Assembly: GCF_039538765.1 (NCBI RefSeq)
Contig: NZ_BAABCJ010000005.1
Coordinates: 62,001 to 126,000, forward strand
Reading direction: 5' to 3'
Source of the DNA: Zhihengliuella alba
GTDB taxonomy: Bacteria > Actinomycetota > Actinomycetes > Actinomycetales > Micrococcaceae
Length of the DNA stretch: 64,000 nt
Positions 56,290-64,000 of this stretch are shown here, one piece after another. The notes beneath the pieces are model-generated. The model was not told the origin of the DNA. It saw only the letters and a program-made list of their open reading frames with translations, and made no database searches. Numbering within the stretch: the first letter of the stretch is position 1; every line of letters starts with the position of its first letter. A program made the position numbers and the translations under genes.

Positions 56290-57414
56290 TCAATCGTTCG
56301 GCAGACGCACCGGCATGACGAGGTACCGGTAGGCGTCCGAGTCCTCGCCCTCGAGCGAGTCCTGCGCCGTGATCATCGCCGGTTTGGGGGCGGAGGTGAA
56401 GGAGAACCGGACGAATTCGCTGTTGAACGCGTTCAGGCCCTCGCTGAGGTAGGCGGGGTTGAAGGCGACAGTGATGTCCTCGCCGTCCAGATGGGCCTCG
56501 ATGGTCTCCTCCGCCTTGGCGTCCTCGCCCGTGCCGGCGTCCAGGGACACCTGCCCCTGGGTGAAGGCGAGCCGGACGGGGGTGTTCCGCTCGGCGACCA
56601 CCGAGACACGGCGGACGACCTCGACGAGGGCGGAGGTGCTCACGGTGGCATGGATCGGCGTGTTCTCGGGGAACAGCGAGCGGATCTTCGGGTAGTCGCC
56701 GTCGACCAGGAGCGAGGTGGTGCGTCGGCTGCCGCTCTCGAACCCGATGAGGTCTCCGTTGGCGGCCAGGGCGATCTTCAGCTCTCCGCCGCTGGCGAGG
56801 GTCCGCGCCACCTCGTTGAGGGTCTTGGCCTTGACCAGCGCCGAGGTCGAGACGCCGGGCGTGAGCGGACGCCAGCTGACCTCGCGCATCGCCAGGCGGT
56901 AGCGATCGGTGGCGAGGAAGGTGATCAGGTCGTCCTCGATCTCCATCTTCACACCGGTGAGGACGGGCAGCGTGTCGTCCTTCGAGGCGGCGACGACCAC
57001 CTGGCTGATGGCCGAGGCGAAGGCCTCGCCGTCGACGACTCCGGAGACCTCCGGGAGTGCCGGGAGGTCCGGGTACTCGGAGACCGGCATGGTCGGGACG
57101 TGGAACCGGCTGCGCCCGCAGGAGACGTTGACCTTCGACCCCTCGGTCTCGAGCGTGGCCCGGGCCTGGGGGAGGCTGCGGGTGATCTCGGCGAGGAGCT
57201 TGCCGGAGACGAGGGTGGTTCCCTCCTCCTCCACGTCGGCGGCGATCTCGATGCGGGCGGAGACCTCGTAGTCGAACCCGGCGAGGGTGACCGTTCCGTT
57301 TTCCGCCGTCATGAGGATTCCGGCGAGCACTGGCGACGGAGGGCGCTGGGACAGGGAGCGAGCAGTCCAGGAGACAGCCTCTGCCAGGACGTCTCTCTCA
57401 ACACTGAACTTCAC
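56290..57414 (-). CDS. dnaN: DNA polymerase III beta sliding clamp
   Basis: A 374-residue clamp with normal family length. MKFSVERDVLAEAVSWTARSL at the start, internal RYRLAMREVSWRP, and the C-terminal hydrophobic-pocket end YRYLVMPVRLPND. GTG at 57414 preceded by GGCGGAG. Transcribed from the oriC side. Confidence 0.97.
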   Translation of the reverse strand: MKFSVERDVLAEAVSWTARSLSQRPPSPVLAGILMTAENGTVTLAGFDYEVSARIEIAADVEEEGTTLVSGKLLAEITRSLPQARATLETEGSKVNVSCGRSRFHVPTMPVSEYPDLPALPEVSGVVDGEAFASAISQVVVAASKDDTLPVLTGVKMEIEDDLITFLATDRYRLAMREVSWRPLTPGVSTSALVKAKTLNEVARTLASGGELKIALAANGDLIGFESGSRRTTSLLVDGDYPKIRSLFPENTPIHATVSTSALVEVVRRVSVVAERNTPVRLAFTQGQVSLDAGTGEDAKAEETIEAHLDGEDITVAFNPAYLSEGLNAFNSEFVRFSFTSAPKPAMITAQDSLEGEDSDAYRYLVMPVRLPND

Positions 57415-57822
57415 TGAACGCTCCGCCTTTCACAGCCACCGACATCGAACTACGCGTGCAAGCTTAGCCCGAAGCGCGAAGCGAAAGATACGACTCCCCG
57501 GGTCGCCTCCCTGAGGCCTTCGCTCGTCGTCGGAGGTCCGGTGTTCGGGATCGGGGACTTGTTATCTGGGAGTCTTCATTCAAGGGATAGGAGTGTTAAT
57601 AACCGGTGTGGAAACTGTGGATAACTGCCCTCCACTGCGGCGTCCCGGGCTTTAAGGCTGTTCACAAGCTGTGGGCTCGGGGACCCCTTCGCAGGGACGA
57701 CCGGTGGACGGGGATCCGCGTGATTTCCGGCCTCCACAGGAGACCCTGTGGTTATCCGCAGACTCGGGCCCCGGTCCACTTAACTGTCCACAGAGTTGTC
57801 CACAGCTGTGGTTTTCGCTGTC
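57415..57822. other. oriC: Replication origin oriC (dnaA-dnaN gap)
   Basis: A gene-free 408 bp. DnaA boxes on both strands include TGTGGATAA (57616), TTGTCCACA (57796), CTGTCCACA (57784), TTATCCGCA (57752), CTGTTCACA (57658) and TGTGGAAAC (57607). An A+T-rich stretch at about 57557-57603 (TTGTTATCT... GTGTTAATAACC) is the likely unwinding site. Position between dnaA and dnaN is the actinobacterial standard. Confidence 0.9.
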
Positions 57823-59316
57823 TCAGCCGCGGCGCTGCTGCTGCTTGATCCGGTTCGTCAGCTCGGTGACCTGGTTGAACACGGAACGGCGCTCGGCCAT
57901 CAGCTCGCGGATCTTGCGGTCGGCATGGATCACCGTGGTGTGATCGCGGCCGCCGAGGACGGCGCCGATCTTGGGCAGTGACATGTCCGTCAGCTCGCGG
58001 AGCAGGTACATGGCGATCTGCCGCGCCGTCACCAGGGTCCGTGTGCGGGACTTGCTGTTGAGCTCCTCGATGGTGAGGCTGAAGTACTCCGCCGTCTGCG
58101 CGATGATCGCCTGCGGCGTGATCTCCTGCGCGTCCTCATCCGTGATGAGGTCCTTGAGGACTGTCTCCGCCAGGGCCATGTCGACCGCCTGGTTGTTGAG
58201 GGAGGCGAACGCCGTCACGCGGATCAGGGCGCCTTCGAGCTCGCGGATGTTGGTGGAGATCTTCGACGCGATGTACTCCATCACGTCGTCGGGAGCGAGC
58301 AGCCCCTCCGCCTCCGCCTTCTTCCGGAGGATCGCGATGCGGGTCTCCAGCTCCGGCGGCTGGATGTCGGTGATCAGGCCCCACTCGAACCGGGAGCGCA
58401 TGCGGTCCTCGAACCCGGCGAGCTGCTTCGGCGGCAGGTCGGAGGTGATGACCACCTGCTTGGTGTCGTTGTACAGCGCGTTGAACGTGTGGAAGAACTC
58501 CTCCTGCGTCGCATCCTTGTTCGCCAGGAACTGGATGTCGTCGATCAGCAGGATGTCGACGTTGCGGTACGTCTGCTTGAAGCTCGTTCCCTCGTCGTCG
58601 CGGATGGAGTTGATGAAGTCATTGGTGAACTCCTCCGAGTTCACGTACCGCACGCGGATCCCGTTGAACAGGTGCCGGGCGTAGTGGCCGATCGCATGCA
58701 GCAGGTGCGTCTTGCCCAGCCCCGAGTCGCCGTAGATGAACAGCGGGTTGTACGCCTTGGCCGGCCCCTCGGCCACCGCCGCGGCCGCCGCGTGGGCGAA
58801 CCGGTTGGAGGCGCCGATCACGAACGTGTCGAAGATGTACTTGGGATTCAGCCGGCCCATCTCCTGGGAGTTCGACGGCGGCGTCGGCACCGGAGTCGGA
58901 CCCGTGCGGGGCCGCGAGCCCTCGGCGCGGTACTCGGCGACGTTCTGCAGGACCCGGTTCTGATCCGCTGCGTTGGCGATGCCGCGGTTCGCCTCCGGTG
59001 CCTCCGGCGCGCGTACCGGCTCCGGCTCGGGATCGCGCTGCTCCCGCAGCGACGAGTCGACGCTGAACGCGCAGCGGATGTCGGCCTCGAAGACCTGGCG
59101 GAGCGCGCTCGAGAGCGGCTCCGAGAGCTGGGTCTGCAGCACGTCGCGCGTGAGGTCGTCCGGGACCGCCACCAGGAGCGTGGTGTCGATCAGACCCTGC
59201 GGCTGCGCGAAGGTCACGAACGCGCGCTGGCGCGGGCTGACCCGGTCGTTCTGCTCCATGAGGTAGACGACCTGACGCCACTGCGAGCCGAGATCATTGG
59301 AGGCGTCCGAAGTCAC
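57823..59316 (-). CDS. dnaA: Chromosomal replication initiator DnaA
   Basis: A 497-residue initiator. Domain I about 1-85, a Pro/Glu-rich linker to about 150, AAA+ domain with Walker A GDSGLGKTH (196-204) and Walker B ILLIDD (255-260), and domain IV signature GGRDHTTVIHADRK (455-468) that reads the DnaA box. GTG at 59316 with GGGAA about 9 bases upstream; the open frame extends further but with unrelated Arg/Pro-rich residues. Its promoter (-10 TACAGT) is embedded in DnaA boxes. Confidence 0.97.
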   Translation of the reverse strand: MTSDASNDLGSQWRQVVYLMEQNDRVSPRQRAFVTFAQPQGLIDTTLLVAVPDDLTRDVLQTQLSEPLSSALRQVFEADIRCAFSVDSSLREQRDPEPEPVRAPEAPEANRGIANAADQNRVLQNVAEYRAEGSRPRTGPTPVPTPPSNSQEMGRLNPKYIFDTFVIGASNRFAHAAAAAVAEGPAKAYNPLFIYGDSGLGKTHLLHAIGHYARHLFNGIRVRYVNSEEFTNDFINSIRDDEGTSFKQTYRNVDILLIDDIQFLANKDATQEEFFHTFNALYNDTKQVVITSDLPPKQLAGFEDRMRSRFEWGLITDIQPPELETRIAILRKKAEAEGLLAPDDVMEYIASKISTNIRELEGALIRVTAFASLNNQAVDMALAETVLKDLITDEDAQEITPQAIIAQTAEYFSLTIEELNSKSRTRTLVTARQIAMYLLRELTDMSLPKIGAVLGGRDHTTVIHADRKIRELMAERRSVFNQVTELTNRIKQQQRRG

Positions 59317-59404
59317 GTGCCTGGATTCCCTTCGAGAAGTGCGTGCTGGCAGGGTGGCGGGGCGCCACCCGTCCGGCGCAGGTCGTGCTCGGGCCGGAGC
59401 CCCC

Positions 59405-59600
59405 ACTGTAGTCGATATCCACAGTCTTATTCACAGCCGTGGATAACTCTTGAGGTCGCTGGCTCATCGTCGGACCGGACGCCGATGACGACTTACACGC
59501 CTGTGATTCCGCGAGCTGCCAGCCTTTCCACAGAATCCACACCCGGTGTGGACCAGCTGTGGATAACTTGCCGGCGTCCACACCTGTGGACTGCGGATTC
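59405..59600. promoter_or_regulatory. DnaA-box cluster and dnaA promoter in the dnaA-rpmH gap
   Basis: The 546-bp gap (59317-59862) holds the dnaA -10 TACAGT (minus, 59405-59410). Immediately upstream are boxes ATATCCACA (59415), TTATTCACA (59427) and CGTGGATAA (59438). Further boxes are CTTTCCACA (59524), GAATCCACA (59533) and TGTGGATAA (59558). DnaA binding here would repress its own gene. The 19-mer ACTTACACGCCTGTGATTC at 59491-59509 recurs in the distant box cluster. Confidence 0.8.
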
Positions 59601-59634
59601 ACACGCTGTGGAGTGCCGCCCGCCCCGACTCCAT

Positions 59635-59664
59635 TTGACGGGTCCGCCGAACGTCCCCTATCGT
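59635..59664 (+). promoter_or_regulatory. rpmH-rnpA promoter
   Basis: TTGACG (59635-59640), an 18-bp spacer and TATCGT (59659-59664). This is the best consensus promoter in the window; predicted leader about 190 nt. Confidence 0.7.
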
Positions 59665-59862
59665 TGTTTAGTCCTGTGTGTCCGCTTTTGGTGGATTCTC
59701 ATGCCCACGCTCACGGCGGGGAGGACCGGGGGAACCCCGGCCATCCGCCGCCACAGTGCGGCAGAGAACCAGAGAAGCGGCACCGAATACGAGCGTCAGC
59801 CTGTTCTTCCCCCTGTAGCAACGGGTTAAGGCGCATCAAATGATCGTCTTGGAGTTACTACT

Positions 59863-60000
59863 GTGAGCAAGCGGACTTTTCAGCCGAATAACCGCCGTCG
59901 TGCCAAGAAGCACGGCTTCCGTCTTCGTATGCGCACCCGCGCCGGCCGCGCCATCCTGGCTGCCCGCCGTGGCAAGGGCCGCAGCGACCTCGCCGCCTAA
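59863..60000 (+). CDS. rpmH: 50S ribosomal protein L34
   Basis: A 45-residue protein. SKRTFQPNNRRRAKKHGFR, then MRTRAGRAILAARRGKGRSD is the complete L34 sequence. GTG start with GGAG nine bases upstream. First gene of the plus-strand run leading away from the origin. Confidence 0.98.
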   Translation: MSKRTFQPNNRRRAKKHGFRLRMRTRAGRAILAARRGKGRSDLAA

Positions 60001-60051
60001 ATCCGAGCAGTCCGTGCTCGTACACCGATAGAACCGGACAGGTCGACAGCC

Positions 60052-60450
60052 ATGTTGCCGAAGGTTCATCGTGTGCGCACCGCGACGGATTTCTCCACCA
60101 CCGTACGTTCCGGTGCCCGCTCTGGGCGCCGGAACGTCGTGCTATATGCGGCCCTCCACGATGGTGCCACTCGATTCGGCTTCATCGTCTCGAAGGCGGT
60201 GGGGAACGCCGTCGCGCGCAACCTCGTGAAGCGGAGGCTGCGCGCGATCGCGGCCGAACTCCTGCGCGAGTACCCGGACGGGTACGACGTCGTGGTCCGG
60301 GCCCTGCCGCCCGCGACCGACGCCCCGTGGACGGAGCTGCGCGACGGCGTCCGCTCGGCCATGCGCTCGGGTGCGAAGTCGGCCGTCAGGAGAGCCCCCG
60401 GTGCCGAGCACCGCGAGGCGCCCGCCGTCGAGCGAGCTGCCGGTGAGTGA
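60052..60450 (+). CDS. rnpA: Ribonuclease P protein component
   Basis: A 132-residue protein that helps the RNA subunit mature tRNA 5' ends. HRVRTATDFSTTVRSGARSGRRNVVLYA and the signature AVARNLVKRRLRAIAAE are diagnostic. The last 25 residues (Ala/Glu/Arg-rich) exceed the usual end. Overlaps the yidD start by 8 bp. Confidence 0.95.
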   Translation: MLPKVHRVRTATDFSTTVRSGARSGRRNVVLYAALHDGATRFGFIVSKAVGNAVARNLVKRRLRAIAAELLREYPDGYDVVVRALPPATDAPWTELRDGVRSAMRSGAKSAVRRAPGAEHREAPAVERAAGE

Positions 60451-60841
60451 GGAGCGGACGACGCCGGGCGTCGTCGTACCCGAATCCGGCCGGGGACCGC
60501 TGGCGGTCCTGCTGGACGTGCCGCGGCTGACGCTGATCGGCCTGCTCAAGACCTACCGCGCCGTGATCTCCCCGGTCTACGGCGACGTGTGCAAGTACTT
60601 CCCCAGCTGCTCGGCCTATGCGCTCGAGGCGGTGACCGTCCACGGGGCGGCGCGGGGAACCTACCTGGCGGGGCGGCGCATCATCCGGTGCAACCCGTTC
60701 AGCCACGGCGGAATCGACCACGTGCCCGCCGGCCGCCGGATTTGGCCGGAGGGCCGCACCCCCAAGATCATGGTGTTGAATCATCCACCGATTCCCGCCG
60801 ACGATGAAGATGACGCCGCGAGCGCGGCACGAGGAGCTTGA
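60443..60841 (+). CDS. yidD: Membrane protein insertion efficiency factor YidD
   Basis: A 132-residue protein with the YidD core LLKTYRAVISPVYGDVCKYFPSCSAYALEAVTVHGAARGTYLAGRRIIRCNPFSHGGIDHVP. It assists YidC at the membrane. GTG at 60443 (VSEERTTP) overlaps the rnpA end; in-frame GTGs at 60371 and 60401 are alternatives. The N-terminal 25 and C-terminal 30 residues are extensions beyond the core family. Confidence 0.93.
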   Translation: MSEERTTPGVVVPESGRGPLAVLLDVPRLTLIGLLKTYRAVISPVYGDVCKYFPSCSAYALEAVTVHGAARGTYLAGRRIIRCNPFSHGGIDHVPAGRRIWPEGRTPKIMVLNHPPIPADDEDDAASAARGA

Positions 60842-60846
60842 GAGTA

Positions 60847-61818
60847 ATGGGATTCTTCGACACGATCCTGTGGCCGTTCCGTATGGCCGTTTCCTGGGTC
60901 CTGCGTGTCTGCCACGAGGGCCTGGGCTTCCTGGGCCTCGACCCGCAGTCGGGCTGGAACTGGGCGCTCTCGATCGTGCTCCTGGTGATCGTCATCCGCT
61001 CCGCGCTGATCCCCGTCTTCGTGAAGCAGATCAAGGCCCAGCGCGCCATGCAGGCCCTCCAGCCGGAGCTGCGCAAGCTGCAGGCCAAGTACAAGGGCAA
61101 GAAGGACCAGCTCTCGCAGCAGGCGATGATCGCCGAGCAGCGCGAGCTTTTCAAGAAGCACAAGACGAACCCGCTCTCGTCCTGTCTGCCGCTGCTGATC
61201 CAGATGCCGTTCTTCTTCGCGTTGTTCACGGTGCTGAACAACGCTCACCTCGCCTCCGACGCCGGTGAGGGCATCGGCGCGCTAACCCCGGAGCAGACGC
61301 ACAACTTCGCCGTGTCCGAGATCTTCGGCGCGGGCCTCTCCGACACGTTCCTGGGCACCTTCAACTCCGGGGAGCCCCAGGTCCAGGTCATCGTCCTGTC
61401 GGTGCTCATGATCATCGCCATGGTGGCGTCGCAGTTCATCACGCAGCGCCAGATCATGACGAAGAACATGACCAAGGAGGCCCTCGAGGGCCCCTTCATG
61501 CAGCAGCAGAAGATGATGCTCTACATCCTGCCGCTCGTCTTCGGCATCGGCGGCATCAACTTCCCCATCGGTGTCCTCATCTACTGGACCGCCACCAACG
61601 TGTGGACGCTGGCCCAGCAGTACTACATCATCCGTCGCAACCCGACGCCCGGCTCCCAGGCCGAGCGCGAGCTCAACGAGCGCCGCGCCGCCAAGGGCCT
61701 CCCGCCCATCGGGCAGAAGCGCAAGGAGGAGGCCGAGGCCGCGGAGGCCCGTGCCGTCGCCGTCGAGGCCAAGGGCCAGCGCGTCCAGCCGCAGCGCAAG
61801 AACCGTAGGAAGAAGTAG
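60847..61818 (+). CDS. yidC: Membrane protein insertase YidC/Oxa1
   Basis: A 323-residue insertase. Helices at WNWALSIVLLVIVIRSALIPVFV, PLSSCLPLLIQMPFFFALFTVL, VQVIVLSVLMIIAMVASQF and MMLYILPLVFGIGGINFPIGVLIYWTATNVW give the conserved core. The hydrophilic-groove arginine is in VIRSALIP. The basic C-terminal tail (QRVQPQRKNRRKK) probably contacts ribosomes. No large periplasmic domain, as in Gram-positives. Begins 5 bp after yidD. Confidence 0.96.
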   Translation: MGFFDTILWPFRMAVSWVLRVCHEGLGFLGLDPQSGWNWALSIVLLVIVIRSALIPVFVKQIKAQRAMQALQPELRKLQAKYKGKKDQLSQQAMIAEQRELFKKHKTNPLSSCLPLLIQMPFFFALFTVLNNAHLASDAGEGIGALTPEQTHNFAVSEIFGAGLSDTFLGTFNSGEPQVQVIVLSVLMIIAMVASQFITQRQIMTKNMTKEALEGPFMQQQKMMLYILPLVFGIGGINFPIGVLIYWTATNVWTLAQQYYIIRRNPTPGSQAERELNERRAAKGLPPIGQKRKEEAEAAEARAVAVEAKGQRVQPQRKNRRKK

Positions 61819-61820
61819 CC

Positions 61821-62336
61821 ATGACCGAGGCCCAGGAAGTCGTTGCGGACGAGGCGTCGGCCGCCTCGAGGCTCGAGGAGGAGGGCGACGTCGCCGCCGA
61901 CTACCTCGAGGAGCTGCTCGACATCGCCGACATCGACGGCGACATCGACATCGAGGTCCGCAGCGGCCGCACCTACATCTCGATCGTCCAGGAGGAGGGC
62001 GACGACGCCGCCCTCCGCGAGCTCATCGGCCGCAAGGGCGACGGGCTGGAGGCCCTCCAGGAGCTCGTGCGCCTGGCCGTGCTCACGAGCACCGGGAACA
62101 GGTCGCGGCTCGTGCTGGACATCCTCGGCTACCGCCGCGGCCGTACCTCGGAGCTGACCCGGTTGGCCGAGGACGCCGTCGCCCAGGTCAAGGAGAGCGG
62201 GGAGAACGTCGCGCTCGAGCCCATGTCCGCCTACGAGCGGAAGATCGTGCACGACGTCGTGGCCGAACTGGGTCTGCAGAGCGCGTCCGACGGCGAGGGC
62301 GCCCGGCGGCACGTCGTCGTCTCCGTCGACGCCTAG
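61821..62336 (+). CDS. jag: Jag/KhpB-type RNA-binding protein (KH-R3H)
   Basis: A 171-residue protein. An acidic N-terminus (about 45 residues) leads to a KH domain (LIGRKGDGLEALQELVRLAVLTSTG) and an R3H domain (LEPMSAYERKIVHDVVAELG). The usual N-terminal Jag domain is missing, as in other actinobacteria. Two bases after yidC; probably cotranslated. Confidence 0.94.
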   Translation: MTEAQEVVADEASAASRLEEEGDVAADYLEELLDIADIDGDIDIEVRSGRTYISIVQEEGDDAALRELIGRKGDGLEALQELVRLAVLTSTGNRSRLVLDILGYRRGRTSELTRLAEDAVAQVKESGENVALEPMSAYERKIVHDVVAELGLQSASDGEGARRHVVVSVDA

Positions 62337-62439
62337 CGCCCTGCGGCGGAGACCGCGCGACGCGGCACCAGGGCGTATGCCTGCATCCAGCGGGGGAGCT
62401 CCGGGCTCCGCCGCAGAGACCGGCCTGAAGGGAACACGA

Positions 62440-63087
62440 GTGGCTGAGCAATGCACGCCGACGGACGCGGAGCGCGTCGCGGCAGAGACCGTTTTCGGCG
62501 ACCGGCTGGAACTGGCGGAGAGGTACGTGGAGCACCTCGCGACGTCGGGGATCGAGCGGGGCCTGCTCGGGCCGCGCGAGGTACCACGCCTGTGGGGACG
62601 GCACGTGCTGAACTGCGCGGTGGTGACCGAGCTGATTCCGCAGGACGCCACGGTCGCGGACGTCGGCAGCGGTGCCGGCCTGCCCGGACTGACGTTCGCG
62701 CTGGCCCGCCCGGACCTGGACATCACCCTGATCGAGCCGCTGGAGCGGCGTTGCATCTGGCTGAACGAGATCATCGAGGACCTCGGCCTGACCCGGGTTC
62801 GGGTACTCCGGGGTCGCTCCGAGCAGTTCTTCGACGACGTCGACGTGGATGTGGTCACCGCGCGTGCGGTGTCGGCCCTGTCCAAGCTCGCCGGCATCAC
62901 CATGCCGTTGCTCGGTGGACGTGGGCAGCTGCTCGCCCTCAAGGGGCGGAGCGCAGCCGAGGAGATCGAGAAGGCCACCAAGGTGCTGCGCAAGCTGGGT
63001 GGCCGGAACGCCGAGGTCCTGACGGCCGGGTCCACCATTCTGGAGGAGCCCACCACGGTCGTCCGTGTCCCGGTCGGAGCGGCGTGA
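62440..63087 (+). CDS. rsmG: 16S rRNA (guanine-527 N7)-methyltransferase RsmG
   Basis: A 215-residue methyltransferase. The SAM motif VADVGSGAGLPGLTFALARP and LIEPLERRCIWLNEIIEDLGL are typical; VTARAVSALSKLAGITMPLL and LLALKGRSAAEEI complete the family. GTG at 62440 (VAEQCTP) with GAAGGGA upstream is preferred; an in-frame ATG at 62377 would add 21 residues. Confidence 0.95.
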   Translation: MAEQCTPTDAERVAAETVFGDRLELAERYVEHLATSGIERGLLGPREVPRLWGRHVLNCAVVTELIPQDATVADVGSGAGLPGLTFALARPDLDITLIEPLERRCIWLNEIIEDLGLTRVRVLRGRSEQFFDDVDVDVVTARAVSALSKLAGITMPLLGGRGQLLALKGRSAAEEIEKATKVLRKLGGRNAEVLTAGSTILEEPTTVVRVPVGAA

Positions 63088-63167
63088 ACCGATAGTCTGT
63101 AGGCGCGTCCGCGTACGCCGCACACGGAAGTGAACCCCTTCTGGAAGAGTCTCGAGTTCGGAACAAG

Positions 63168-64000
63168 ATGGACACCATGGATGACAGCACCCCGCTAGCC
63201 AGCCAGCTGCTCAACGAGAGCAAGCGGCGCGAGCGTCTCAAGGGTCGTGCGTTGCCTACGCCAGATGAGACTCGTTTCTTCACCATCAGCAACCAGAAGG
63301 GCGGCGTGGGCAAGACGACGACCACGGTGAACGTCGCCGCCGCCCTGGCACAAGCCGGTTTGAACGTTCTAGTGGTTGATATCGACCCGCAGGGCAATGC
63401 CTCGACGGCCCTGGGCATCGAGCACCATGCCGAGGTGGAGAGCATCTACGACGTCCTCATCAACGATGTCCCGCTCGAGGACGTGATCGCACCGTGCCCC
63501 GACTTCGACACCCTCTGCGTTGCCCCCGCGACGATTCATCTGGCCGGCGCGGAGATCGAGCTCGTCTCCCTGGTCGCCCGTGAACAGCGCCTCCGGCGCG
63601 CACTGGACGAGTACGCCAAGTACCGCGAGAAGCACGGCATGCCCCGGTTGGACTACGTGTTCGTGGACTGCCCGCCCAGCCTCGGACTGCTGACGGTCAA
63701 CGCTTTCGTCGCGGCACGTGAGGTTCTCATCCCCATCCAGTGCGAGTACTACGCGCTCGAGGGGCTGAGTCAGCTGCTGAAGAACATCGAAATGATCCAG
63801 AAGCATCTCAACAGCGAACTGGTGGTCTCCACCATCCTGCTCACCATGTACGACGGGCGAACGAATCTTGCGGCACAGGTTGCACAGGAGGTTCGAGAGC
63901 ACTTCCCCAACGAGGTTCTCGAAGCCGTGATTCCGCGCAGTGTGCGCATCTCCGAGGCTCCGAGCTATCAGCAGACCGTCATCACCTATGACAAGAGCTC
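63168..64000 (+). CDS. parA: Chromosome partitioning ATPase ParA, 5' part
   Basis: 277 codons are present before the right edge. TISNQKGGVGKTTTTVNVAAALAQ is the deviant Walker A; VVDIDPQGNASTALGIEH, YVFVDCPPSLGLLTVNAF and IPIQCEYYALEGLSQLLKNI are further ParA/Soj motifs. Segregates the origin with ParB-parS. ATG at 63168 follows GGAAC; ATG at 63177 is an alternative. parB should follow outside the window. Confidence 0.95.
   Translation, partial: MDTMDDSTPLASQLLNESKRRERLKGRALPTPDETRFFTISNQKGGVGKTTTTVNVAAALAQAGLNVLVVDIDPQGNASTALGIEHHAEVESIYDVLINDVPLEDVIAPCPDFDTLCVAPATIHLAGAEIELVSLVAREQRLRRALDEYAKYREKHGMPRLDYVFVDCPPSLGLLTVNAFVAAREVLIPIQCEYYALEGLSQLLKNIEMIQKHLNSELVVSTILLTMYDGRTNLAAQVAQEVREHFPNEVLEAVIPRSVRISEAPSYQQTVITYDKS

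Noticed and set aside
59305..59325. CACGTG at the dnaA start as part of a parS site
   Set aside because: Only the central six bases fit; the flanks do not match TGTTTCACGTGAAACA. No parS was seen elsewhere in the window.

Overview
The window is a 64 kb piece of an Actinomycetota chromosome, most likely a Micrococcaceae-type member of Micrococcales (Kocuria/Micrococcus/Arthrobacter relatives). The evidence is the very high G+C content, many GTG starts and 4-bp stop/start overlaps, TAnnnT -10 elements, and the actinobacterial blocks fhaA-fhaB-pstP-rodA-pbpA-pknA-pknB, crgA, class E sortase, DUF3566, DLW-39 and dnaA-dnaN-recF-gyrB-gyrA. It spans the replication origin. I see no insertion sequence, prophage, CRISPR array or other sign of recent transfer.

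Layout. 1-7.6 kb: the 5' end of pheA with a rhodanese, an amidase, a POT peptide transporter, phosphoglucomutase and an aldehyde dehydrogenase/SDR pair. 8.3-12.2 kb: an array of helically phased palindromes, then a TPP riboswitch controlling two fused thiamine enzymes (ThiM-ThiE and ThiD-TenA). 12.3-17.3 kb: a DUF4282 membrane protein, a 78-residue protein behind a perfect-arm MarR-type operator, an OhrR-like regulator, a GNAT, a uracil permease and an APH-fold kinase. 17.3-23.2 kb, minus strand: fructokinase-HAD-GDPD, crotonase-hydrolase, and an ATP-grasp ligase resembling D-aspartate ligases. 23.2-30 kb: a gluconate locus (gntR divergent from gntK-gntP), a LysR substrate-binding protein with no HTH, gdhA, a universal stress protein and a dienelactone hydrolase.

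30.2-43.7 kb: tRNA-Leu, then the seven-gene cell-wall growth and Ser/Thr signalling operon on the plus strand. Facing it are trpG/pabA, a 56-residue membrane protein and a class E sortase. crgA-DUF3817 and a double GNAT follow. 43.8-44.3 kb is a non-coding, duplicated cluster of DnaA boxes about 14 kb from oriC. 44.3-48.4 kb: rhomboid protease, cyclophilin, a helical-repeat membrane protein, a family-2 glycosyltransferase, and tRNA-Ala / DLW-39 / tRNA-Ile.

48.4-64 kb is the origin core. On the minus strand are DUF3566, gyrA, gyrB, DUF721, recF, dnaN and dnaA, with oriC between dnaN and dnaA. On the plus strand are rpmH, rnpA, yidD, yidC, jag, rsmG and the start of parA. Transcription diverges from the dnaA-rpmH gap. 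The signalling operon links FHA readers, a PP2C phosphatase and two PASTA-type kinases to the RodA/PbpA wall-synthesis pair.

The observations most worth following up are the phased palindromic array at 8.3-8.5 kb, the duplicated DnaA-box modules at 43.8-44.3 kb with a 19-bp motif shared with the dnaA-rpmH gap, the OhrR-like operator upstream of an unknown small gene rather than ohr, and a recurrent leaderless TAnnnT-N6/7-start arrangement at five genes.
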